Assembly: GCA_011525915.1 (NCBI GenBank)
Contig: WYBM01000015.1
Location: 248,001 to 312,000, forward strand
Direction: 5' to 3'
Source of the DNA: Ardenticatenaceae bacterium
Lineage (GTDB): Bacteria; Chloroflexota; Anaerolineae; Promineifilales; Promineifilaceae
DNA length: 64,000 nucleotides
Position 1 is the stretch's first letter. The number at the start of each line of letters is the position of its first letter. Below the pieces are notes generated by a model. That model was not told where the DNA came from and searched no databases. It saw only the letters and a program-made list of their open reading frames with translations. Made by a program: the position numbers and the translations under genes. Shown here one piece after another: positions 1 to 7,437 of the stretch.

Positions 1-2
1 CC

Positions 3-614
3 TACCTTAGTTGCCTTACAAATAGCTTTCGACATTATCAATCCAGAGTTGAAGAAGTAGACTTTGTAACAACATTTGATTATCTGGCCATGCATACACC
101 GTTCGCCGGCATGGTGAAAGCGGGACACCGCAAGGCGATGAGGGAGTTTACCAAAGCATCATCACACGAAATTGAGAATGACTTTTCAAAACGTGTTGCA
201 CCCTCTCTTGTTTATCCTGGCCTTGTGGGAAACATGTTTTCTGGCTCGCTCTACCTGGCTCTAGGCAGCCTAATAGACCATTCAGAACCCGATTCAGTGA
301 TGCGGGTTGGCCTATATGCATATGGGTCAGGATGCTCTTCAGAATTTTTCAGCGGCTATATTGACAATCAATCGCGTCAAGTTTTGGCTGAAATGCAAAT
401 TAACCAAACGCTACACAATCGCAAGCGCCTAACATTTGAAGAATATGATCAACTATTATTCGAAAACAAACGCTGCCTTGTTCCAGAAAAAGAGCGAACC
501 ATACCAGTTGATCAATACGCTTCTATACTCGCAAGCACTAGTCCTAGACCAGGTAAGTTACTTGCTTTAAAAACCATTCAAAACTACCATCGGCAATATA
601 GATGGCTAGAGTAA
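3..614 (+). CDS. pksG: HMG-CoA synthase-like enzyme of polyketide beta-branching (C-terminal part, cut by window start)
   Basis: The reading frame is open from the first bases, so only the last 203 residues are visible and the active-site Cys lies outside the window. The segment MHTPFAGMVKAGHR holds the His of the HPF-type motif used by HMG-CoA synthases, and the rest follows the PksG/MvaS C-terminal pattern (YGSGCSSEFFSGYI). In trans-AT polyketide pathways this enzyme condenses acetyl-ACP with a beta-keto polyketide thioester to start a beta-methyl branch. The next genes are the usual partners of that cassette, which separates it from mevalonate-pathway MvaS. Confidence in the family is high; the polyketide role is inferred from context. 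Confidence 0.85.
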   Translation, partial: YLSCLTNSFRHYQSRVEEVDFVTTFDYLAMHTPFAGMVKAGHRKAMREFTKASSHEIENDFSKRVAPSLVYPGLVGNMFSGSLYLALGSLIDHSEPDSVMRVGLYAYGSGCSSEFFSGYIDNQSRQVLAEMQINQTLHNRKRLTFEEYDQLLFENKRCLVPEKERTIPVDQYASILASTSPRPGKLLALKTIQNYHRQYRWLE

Positions 615-659
615 GTTTGTTTTATAAATTTCATCGTTACGATAAACAGGAAAAGAATC

Positions 660-923
660 ATGCAAAATGAACAAACAATCAGTGAAAATTATGTATTTGA
701 AGTTGTTAAGCAGAAGATTCTAGAAATTATCCCGGACTTAAATGAAGATTTGGTAGTCCCCCAAAAAAGTCTTGTGGATCTGGGTTTAAACAGCATTGAT
801 AGAGCTGATGTTATAACCATGTCTATGGAAGCACTTAACACCACCATACCCGTCTATGAATTTCAACAAGGCATAGATATTCAAACCATTGTTTCCATAC
901 TGTACAAATATGTAGGAAAATAA
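660..923 (+). CDS. Acyl carrier protein, probable donor ACP of the beta-branching cassette
   Basis: This is an 87-residue free-standing carrier protein. Ser45 in LGLNSIDRAD is the expected phosphopantetheine attachment site; GLNS in place of GxDS is common in AcpK-type donor ACPs. It lies between an HMG-CoA synthase and a decarboxylating ketosynthase, the usual place of the ACP that carries malonyl and then acetyl for beta-branching. The ATG follows CAGGAAAAGAATC, so an AGGA ribosome-binding site is visible. The next gene starts only two bases after the stop, which suggests coupled translation. Confidence 0.85.
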   Translation: MQNEQTISENYVFEVVKQKILEIIPDLNEDLVVPQKSLVDLGLNSIDRADVITMSMEALNTTIPVYEFQQGIDIQTIVSILYKYVGK

Positions 924-925
924 TA

Positions 926-2194
926 GTGTCTCACAAAGCAGCCAATGTTGTTATAACAGGCCTGGGCATTGTGTGTGCGGTTGGTAAGAATATACCATCA
1001 TTTTCAGACGCACTTCACCAGGGACTATCTGGAATTAAGCCTGGCAATGGAACTGATGCTCCTCCGTTTATGGCTGCAATTACTGACTTTTCTCTGAAAG
1101 ACGCGCTTGCATATCTAAAAGAAGAATCTGCAGACCTATATGCATCAGTATTACGAATTGCCAATCGTGCTTCATTTCCTACACAAGTGGCGTTAGTTGC
1201 CGCCCTTGAAGCATGGGCGTCTTCAGAAATTCACCAGGGGAACGTTCCTGCTGAGCGGTTGGGGCTTGTTGTTGCTGGCAATAATCTAACGAACCAATAC
1301 AGACAATCTCTTCAGGCTACCTATCAAAAAAACCCGGCTTATCTTTCTCCCCGATCAGCTTTGCACCTTCTAGATACAGACCATGTGGGAATCTTGAGCC
1401 ACATCTTGGGTGTAGAAGGGGAAGGATTCACAGTTGGGGGTGCTTCAGCCAGTGGCAATGTGGGTATTATCAATGGAAGCCGATTAATTGAGCTGGGTGC
1501 AGTTGATGCTTGTTTTGTTGTAGGCGCATTAACCGATTTAACCCCAATAGACATTCAGAGCTTTTTAAATGTTGGGGCAATGGCTAGAGAAGCGTCTGAC
1601 CAGGGTATAGGGGAAAGTGGGCAACCATTTGATATGTCTCATCGAGGGTTTATTTATGGACAAGGCGCTGGTTGTATCTTATTAGAATCTGAGCGCTCTG
1701 CCAACAAGCGTCATGCTGAAATGCTGGCTAAACTGAGTGGTTATGGACTTAAGCTTGATGCCAACTGTTACACAGACCCATCGGTTAACGGGGAAGCCCA
1801 TGCCATGATGACGGCCATCCAATCTTCGGGGATTTCCCCCAGGCAGATTTCCTACATCAATGCACACGGCACAGCATCGCCACTGGGAGATAAAACAGAA
1901 CTGGCTGCGTTACGGCAAGTGCTTGGGGAGTTCTACTCTAAACCTTATGTAAACTCTACAAAAGGACTAACAGGGCACTGCTTAACGTCAGCCGGCGTTA
2001 TCGAAGCGATCGCAACAACAATTCAGATGAACAAAGGGTTTGTTCATCCTAACATAAAACTTAACAATCCAATAGATGCCGAATGCCGTTTTGTGGGTTC
2101 AAAAGCAATACAAACTGAGATCAAGTTTGCTTTGTCTAATAGTTTTGGATTTGGTGGGTTTAACAGTTGTATTGTATTGGAATCATATCATTAA
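926..2194 (+). CDS. pksF: Decarboxylative ketosynthase of beta-branching cassette (KS with Cys-to-Ser)
   Basis: A 422-residue FabF-fold ketosynthase starting at GTG. The catalytic His motifs are present (AHGTAS near residue 315 and KGLTGH further on). At the nucleophile elbow the sequence reads TVGGASASGN, so Ser174 stands where condensing enzymes have Cys. PksF-type KS proteins with this change decarboxylate malonyl-ACP to acetyl-ACP, feeding the HMG-CoA synthase, and do not elongate chains. The gene follows the donor ACP by two bases and is part of the same operon. The reaction is inferred from the residue change and the neighbours. Confidence 0.85.
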   Translation: MSHKAANVVITGLGIVCAVGKNIPSFSDALHQGLSGIKPGNGTDAPPFMAAITDFSLKDALAYLKEESADLYASVLRIANRASFPTQVALVAALEAWASSEIHQGNVPAERLGLVVAGNNLTNQYRQSLQATYQKNPAYLSPRSALHLLDTDHVGILSHILGVEGEGFTVGGASASGNVGIINGSRLIELGAVDACFVVGALTDLTPIDIQSFLNVGAMAREASDQGIGESGQPFDMSHRGFIYGQGAGCILLESERSANKRHAEMLAKLSGYGLKLDANCYTDPSVNGEAHAMMTAIQSSGISPRQISYINAHGTASPLGDKTELAALRQVLGEFYSKPYVNSTKGLTGHCLTSAGVIEAIATTIQMNKGFVHPNIKLNNPIDAECRFVGSKAIQTEIKFALSNSFGFGGFNSCIVLESYH

Positions 2195-2210
2195 TTGTGG
2201 ATGGTGAATA

Positions 2211-2963
2211 TTGAACAATTATCTCATAACTCAAGATAAGGAAAGGTCTCACGCAGAGATGATTCTCTTTTGCTTTGCTCACGCGGGCGGTAATAGTGCC
2301 TTTTTTCGGACTTGGGAAAAGCTGTTACTGCCAGAGATTCAAGTAAAGGCCATTACGTTACCAGGACGGGGCGCAAGGCACAAGGAGCAGCCATTTACAA
2401 AGATGGAGCGTCTTGTGGAACAACTTTTTTGTGAGTTGGTGGCGTATGTCGATAGGCCTTTTGCTTTGTTTGGGCATAGTCTTGGGGCAGCCATTGCTTA
2501 TGAGGTAACCAGGGAATTTTGCAATCATAACCAAAACCCACTTTGGTTGTTTGCCTCTGCCAGACGCGCACCGCACATGCCGCCTAAGCAAAGACAAATT
2601 TACAATCTTCCCTCAAATGACCTCTTAGCAAACTTAAATCGATTAAATGGAACACCTTATGAAGTTTTAAAGGATCAAAGTTTAATGGAAGCGCTTCTCC
2701 CCTCTATACGTGCAGACTTTGAATTAAACGAGACATATGCCTTGTCTGATCTATCCCCTCTGCCTGTCTCGATTTCTGCTTTTGTAGGTAATAATGATCC
2801 AGAGGTTAACCCTAAAGAAATGTATGCCTGGCGTGATGTCACAAGTGGAGAGTTCAGTTTGCGTGTCTTCGAAGGGGACCATTTTTATTTAGACATTGGT
2901 AAACAAGATGTTTTGGCGTCGATTCAACATGATTTAAGAAGAGCCCTGGCGATCGTATATTGA
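2211..2963 (+). CDS. Type II thioesterase (alpha/beta hydrolase)
   Basis: A 250-residue external thioesterase. The N-terminal FCFAHAGGNSAFF stretch, PGRGAR, the nucleophile motif GHSLG (Ser90), an Asp in NNDPE and a late His in GDHFYLD give the normal TEII fold and catalytic triad. Such enzymes clear misprimed acyl groups from carrier proteins. TTG at 2211 is taken as start because it gives the usual 15 to 20 residues before the first motif; an ATG at 2259 is the alternative. It lies inside the beta-branching operon, 16 bases after the ketosynthase. Confidence 0.88.
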   Translation: MNNYLITQDKERSHAEMILFCFAHAGGNSAFFRTWEKLLLPEIQVKAITLPGRGARHKEQPFTKMERLVEQLFCELVAYVDRPFALFGHSLGAAIAYEVTREFCNHNQNPLWLFASARRAPHMPPKQRQIYNLPSNDLLANLNRLNGTPYEVLKDQSLMEALLPSIRADFELNETYALSDLSPLPVSISAFVGNNDPEVNPKEMYAWRDVTSGEFSLRVFEGDHFYLDIGKQDVLASIQHDLRRALAIVY

Positions 2964-3077
2964 TTCATTTGGTTAAGAATTAGACGAATCATGATTATCT
3001 TATCATTCATTTTATGATGTTCATAATTTATTTTGTCATAGATGCATTGGTTAACTATGCAGGTGGAAGTATAAACA

Positions 3078-3875
3078 ATGATTTATCAAACGATACTTGT
3101 TGAAAATTCTCGAGCAATTTTTAAGATCACATTAAATCGGCCAAATCACCAAAACAGCATCACAAATCTAATGATTTCTGAATTGCATCAAGCTCTAAAT
3201 TTGGCGGAACAAGATTCTGAGTGCAAGGTTGTTACTATAGAAGGTGCAAATGGTATTTATTGTACTGGTATGGACCTGGAAGAAGCCGGGCATGAGATAA
3301 ATATTTCAGATATTTCATCACAATACATGGGTGAGCCATTTTTCCAATTGTTACGAAGATTGACTGAAATGCCAAAGGTCGTTATTGCCAAGGTAGACGG
3401 CCGTGTGTCAGGTGGAGGTATTGGATTAGTAGCCGCCAGCGATTTTGCATTTGCAACCGAACGTTCTGAGTTTAGTCTTCCCGAAGCCTTATGGGGCCTA
3501 CTCCCTTGTTGTGTTCTACCTTTCCTAATGCGAAGAATTGGGTTTCAAAAATCTTATACCATGACCTTAAGCACGCTTCCTTTAAATGCCAAACAAGCTG
3601 CTCAAATCCATTTGATTGATGACATATCAGATAACCTTGAGCTACAAGTCCGAAAGATTTTATTCAGACAAACAAAGGTTCATGAAACAACGCTCAGCGA
3701 TCTAAAATCCTTTTTTGCAAAGCTGCATCCGATCCCGCTATCTGTAGAAAAAGAAGCCGTAATTGAGCTCAGTCGTCTAATGGCATCACCTCATGTACAA
3801 AATTCACTGTATCAATATGCAAAATATGGTCAATTTCCGTGGGAAACAGCCACTATCCATGACAAAGGGAACTAA
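3078..3875 (+). CDS. pksH: Enoyl-CoA hydratase-like dehydratase of beta-branching (ECH1/PksH type)
   Basis: A 265-residue crotonase-family protein. The oxyanion-hole segments IYCTGMDLEE and GRVSGGGIGLVAASD and the acidic residue in FSLPEALWGLLPCCVLPF are visible. The C-terminus ends in YGQFPWE, a close match to the QFPWE end of Bacillus PksH, which sets it apart from generic beta-oxidation hydratases. In the cassette ECH1 dehydrates the HMG-like intermediate to a glutaconyl thioester. The decarboxylating partner ECH2 (PksI) is not in the window and may lie upstream. Six bases separate it from the next gene. Confidence 0.87.
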   Translation: MIYQTILVENSRAIFKITLNRPNHQNSITNLMISELHQALNLAEQDSECKVVTIEGANGIYCTGMDLEEAGHEINISDISSQYMGEPFFQLLRRLTEMPKVVIAKVDGRVSGGGIGLVAASDFAFATERSEFSLPEALWGLLPCCVLPFLMRRIGFQKSYTMTLSTLPLNAKQAAQIHLIDDISDNLELQVRKILFRQTKVHETTLSDLKSFFAKLHPIPLSVEKEAVIELSRLMASPHVQNSLYQYAKYGQFPWETATIHDKGN

Positions 3876-3880
3876 GTAGT

Positions 3881-6169
3881 ATGAAAGCATGGGTTTTTTC
3901 GGGCCAAGGCTCCCAGCATAAAGGAATGGGAGAGGGTTTGTTCGAACAATTTCCAACTTTATGTGATAAAGCTAACCAAATTTTGGGTTATTCAATTCAG
4001 GAACTCTGTCTGCATGATCCTGACAACAATTTGGGATTAACACAATACGCGCAGCCAGCACTTTTTATTATCAGTGCCTTAAACTATTTGGTAGAGATCC
4101 AAAATGTGCCACCACCGCAATTCCTGGCTGGTCACAGCCTTGGTGAATTTAATGCCTTATTCGCTGCTGGATGCTTTGATTTTGAAACTGGATTACGGTT
4201 AGTAAAAAAAAGAGGCGAATTAATGGGACAGGTCAATGGGGGGAGCATGATAGCTGTCCTGGGAATTGAGTCTGAAAAACTGATAGACTATCTGACGCAA
4301 AACAACCTGGTACATGTTGATGTTGCTAACTACAACACAGCATCACAAATTGCACTTTCTGGCCCCACCGATGAACTTAAAAAAATAACAAAGGCGCTAG
4401 ATCGAAAAAATGGTATACGGTGCATCCCTCTAAATGTTAGCGCAGCTTTTCATTCTCGTTATATGCGCAGTGTATCTGATGAGTACTCCGATTTTATTCG
4501 GCAATTCACTTTTAGTGCGCCACAAAGAACTGTTATATCTAATGTTACAGCACTGCCATATACCACCGCTGACCAAATCTATGAACTATTAAGTAAACAG
4601 ATTTATAGTCCGGTTCGGTGGTATGAGAGCATGCAATTTTTGCTTAAGCAAGGCGTAAATGAATTAGAAGAGATTAAACCGGGCCGTATCCTAACCAAGA
4701 TGTGGCAAGCAGCAAGAGATAATTTTGACAAACCACAAAACGGACAGCCGCACACACCAACAAGAGAAGTCTATCATGCAAACAACCAGCAACTGATATC
4801 AGTCACAGCTAAAGATCTTGGTTGCCCAACTTTCTGTCAAGATTATCGCGTACGGTATGCTTATCTAGCGGGTTCAATGTACAAAGGAATTTCATCCTCA
4901 GCGCTTGTCATACGTATGGCCCAGGCCGGCTTAATGGGTTTTTTTGGCACTGGTGGTCTTTCTCTAGAAAGAATCGAAGATGAGATCAAAACAATTCAAA
5001 AGAATCTGGGTCGTGAAGGGGCTTATGGTTTAAATTTTTTGCACACCCTCGACGACCCTGCACGTGAACAAGCACTGATTGATCTTTACTTACAATATGA
5101 TATCCGCTTTATTGAAGCAGCTGCTTTCATGCAAATCACGGCACCGCTTATTCACTTTCGCTTCAAAGATGCCTATATCGATGCCAAAGGCAATCCCGTG
5201 GCTGCCCGCCACGTAATAGCAAAAGTATCTCGCCCTGAAGTTGCCCAAGCCTTTATGCAGCCAGCGCCAGAGCATCTGCTCCATCAACTTGTACAAAACA
5301 ATCAGTTGACTGAACAAGAGGCAAAGATAGCTCGCCTCTTACCCATTAGCGACGATATCTGTGTTGAGGCTGACTCAGGCGGGCATACCGATGCGGGCGT
5401 GGCACTGACGTTGATCCCCACAATAATCCGCCTACGAGATCAAATGATGGAATCCTACGCTTACGCCAAACGCATTCGCGTAGGGGCCTCTGGTGGTATT
5501 GGCACTCCAGAAGCCGCAGCGGCCGTGTTCATGCTTGGCGCTGATTTCATTTTGACTGGCTCGGTCAACCAATGTTCTCCGGAAGCAGCTAACTCCCCCG
5601 CCGTGAAAGATATGTTAGCCCAGCTAAATGTACAAGATACAACTTATGCGCCTGCTGGAGATATGTTCGAATTGGGTGCACAAGTTCAAGTTGTGCGCAA
5701 AGGCACCTTATTCCCAGCACGCGCAAACAAATTGTTCCATTTGTATAGAACGTATGAATCGCTTGAGCAAATTGATGTGCGTACCCGTCGCGCAGTCGAA
5801 GAGCAATATTTCAAGAAATCATTTGATCAGGTCTGGCAAGAAACAAAAGATTATTACGTGCGAAGCAATCAAACACACGAGATCGAAAAAGCTTTACGCA
5901 ACCCCAAACACAAAATGGCTTTAGTGTTTAAATGGTACTTCATTCATACAACCCGTATTGCTCTTGAAGGAGACAAGAATGACCAGGTTAATTTCCAGGT
6001 TCATTGCGGCCCGGCCATGGGAGCGTTTAATCAATCCGTAAAAGGAACACATTTAGAAGATTGGCACAACCGCCATGTGGATATGATCGCAGATTACCTT
6101 ATGAATGGTGCTGCAAAACTATTCGAGCAAAAACTTCAATTGTTATGTTATTCGCAAAAAGTATTTTGA
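3881..6169 (+). CDS. pksE: Trans-acting acyltransferase-enoylreductase didomain (PksE type)
   Basis: A 762-residue two-domain protein. Residues 1 to about 290 are a malonyl acyltransferase: VFSGQGSQ near the start, Ser86 in GHSLGEF, and AAFHSRYM with the second catalytic His. From about residue 300 to the end is a PfaD-type FMN enoylreductase: the LGCPTFCQDYRVRYAYLAGS opening, AAAFMQITAPL, and the phosphate-binding stretch VGASGGIGTPEAAAAVFMLG. AT-ER fusions of this kind serve trans-AT polyketide synthases, loading malonyl onto AT-less modules and reducing enoyl intermediates. It is the strongest single marker that the missing upstream synthase is trans-AT. Confidence 0.93.
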   Translation: MKAWVFSGQGSQHKGMGEGLFEQFPTLCDKANQILGYSIQELCLHDPDNNLGLTQYAQPALFIISALNYLVEIQNVPPPQFLAGHSLGEFNALFAAGCFDFETGLRLVKKRGELMGQVNGGSMIAVLGIESEKLIDYLTQNNLVHVDVANYNTASQIALSGPTDELKKITKALDRKNGIRCIPLNVSAAFHSRYMRSVSDEYSDFIRQFTFSAPQRTVISNVTALPYTTADQIYELLSKQIYSPVRWYESMQFLLKQGVNELEEIKPGRILTKMWQAARDNFDKPQNGQPHTPTREVYHANNQQLISVTAKDLGCPTFCQDYRVRYAYLAGSMYKGISSSALVIRMAQAGLMGFFGTGGLSLERIEDEIKTIQKNLGREGAYGLNFLHTLDDPAREQALIDLYLQYDIRFIEAAAFMQITAPLIHFRFKDAYIDAKGNPVAARHVIAKVSRPEVAQAFMQPAPEHLLHQLVQNNQLTEQEAKIARLLPISDDICVEADSGGHTDAGVALTLIPTIIRLRDQMMESYAYAKRIRVGASGGIGTPEAAAAVFMLGADFILTGSVNQCSPEAANSPAVKDMLAQLNVQDTTYAPAGDMFELGAQVQVVRKGTLFPARANKLFHLYRTYESLEQIDVRTRRAVEEQYFKKSFDQVWQETKDYYVRSNQTHEIEKALRNPKHKMALVFKWYFIHTTRIALEGDKNDQVNFQVHCGPAMGAFNQSVKGTHLEDWHNRHVDMIADYLMNGAAKLFEQKLQLLCYSQKVF

Positions 6170-6214
6170 CAAATACTGATAATTCTAATCTATCAACTAA
6201 AAGGAGTACTAATA

Positions 6215-7135
6215 ATGACAAATGTTACTGATATGCTGGTGCCAAGTGCCAGGCTGCAGCTCCCCAAAGGTGCTCTGGCAAAACTAGATTCTGTGACAGC
6301 CGGATTAATGATCCACAGGACCGCATTGGTAAAAGGTAAATTTTGGCAAGAAGCACGTATCGCTTCTCGTCGAATAACAGAATATCTTAACACAACACAC
6401 GGAAAGCTGGTAACCGTATTTGTGTATGAAGAAGTGGCTGGCAAGCGAGATCGTATACATTGGCTTTTTCATTTTAATTCTTTTGTTGAGTATGAAGAGC
6501 TAATACACACCAATGGTTCCCTCTATCACAATGATCTTTTCTGCGGCCTATCTGCTGATCAGGACGCCATTAACAAGATGTTTGTTGATGGGAGTATTCA
6601 AGAAACTGTCTTATTGCCGCATCGTTGGGGGTCACAAGGTACGATAACAGAAAAGATGGCTCAAGACCCAGAAACAAACCCACTGGCACCTGGAGAAATG
6701 ATTCCAAGGTTTCTTGTGCAATCTGCTGACCACCAAACAACCGTGGAAGAAGCGAAGTCAATGAACTCAGCTACTGCCGGCATTGTTATGCATCGCGTCT
6801 CTGATTTTAGTTATGAATTTCGAACAGAAGCGCGCATTTTTGCCCGAACGGTTGCTGAAAACGTCAATTTAAACATGAATGGCTTGGCTTCTGCATTTTT
6901 ATATGAAGAACAGTTTGGGCCGATGGACCGTGTTCATTGGTTAATCCATATGAAATCTCTAGATGTGTATTATCAATTAATGGGATTAGATGCCAGGGTA
7001 GATCCAAACGCGCCTAGGGCATCATACTTGCAAGATTGGATTCCACCAGAAAAAGGTGGCGGATCCTGGGACAAGATCCTTATTCAAGGAAGTGTGCAAG
7101 ACAGTGCCCTAAGGCCGCAATATTGGGGAGATTAG
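6215..7135 (+). CDS. Uncharacterised protein with two tandem copies of one domain (possibly DUF6039-like)
   Basis: A 306-residue soluble protein with a strong ribosome-binding site (AAAAGGAG) ahead of the ATG. It is an internal duplication: residues about 28 to 100 (AGLMIHRTALVKGKF, VFVYEEVAGKRDRIHWLFHF) align with residues about 185 to 260 (AGIVMHRVSDFSYEF, AFLYEEQFGPMDRVHWLIHM). Each half ends in a segment running into an RPQYWG or PHRWGS motif. The pattern of beta strands around one long helix resembles ferredoxin-like alpha/beta-barrel folds. I associate it tentatively with DUF6039, from memory. No catalytic motif is evident; position suggests a role with the polyketide genes. Confidence 0.6.
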   Translation: MTNVTDMLVPSARLQLPKGALAKLDSVTAGLMIHRTALVKGKFWQEARIASRRITEYLNTTHGKLVTVFVYEEVAGKRDRIHWLFHFNSFVEYEELIHTNGSLYHNDLFCGLSADQDAINKMFVDGSIQETVLLPHRWGSQGTITEKMAQDPETNPLAPGEMIPRFLVQSADHQTTVEEAKSMNSATAGIVMHRVSDFSYEFRTEARIFARTVAENVNLNMNGLASAFLYEEQFGPMDRVHWLIHMKSLDVYYQLMGLDARVDPNAPRASYLQDWIPPEKGGGSWDKILIQGSVQDSALRPQYWGD

Positions 7136-7437
7136 TTTTAGTTTGGATTCAACTTAAAGGTATCGTGGATATCTGAAGAGAATTGCCGGTTTGTACAAAG
7201 TTTTGTAACAAACCGGCAATTGATCAACAGAATATATAACGGCTGGCTGCCTGCTAGAATTGTGTTGCTTGCTGCAGGCTTTTGCCAACCTGACGATTAT
7301 AAAAAGAAACCCTGACCATGATTATTTAACGAAGAATGGTCGCGTTGGGCGATCGGCAACAGACTTGCCGTCACTTTAAGTTTCCAGGTTTAACGCCCAC
7401 ACACTCGATGAGAGACCTAAAAGGAGAGAACATCTTC
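7136..7437. other. Spacer of about 300 bases with two hairpins
   Basis: No gene is seen here. It holds a long perfect inverted repeat (7181 to 7221, listed separately) and a second hairpin in which GCCTGC near 7247 pairs with GCAGGC near 7273, followed by TTTT. The right end carries the AAAAGGAGAG ribosome-binding site of the next gene. Confidence 0.5.
7181..7221. terminator. Long perfect hairpin after the duplicated-domain gene
   Basis: AATTGCCGGTTTGT (7181-7194) is the exact reverse complement of ACAAACCGGCAATT (7208-7221); the 13-base loop can pair further (ACAAA with TTTGT). No T-run follows, so it may act as an mRNA-stabilising or processing element at the operon end, or as a terminator together with the second hairpin that is followed by TTTT. 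Confidence 0.5.

Noticed and set aside
2006-2013. GCGATCGC (cyanobacterial HIP1)
   Set aside because: A single copy, consistent with chance.
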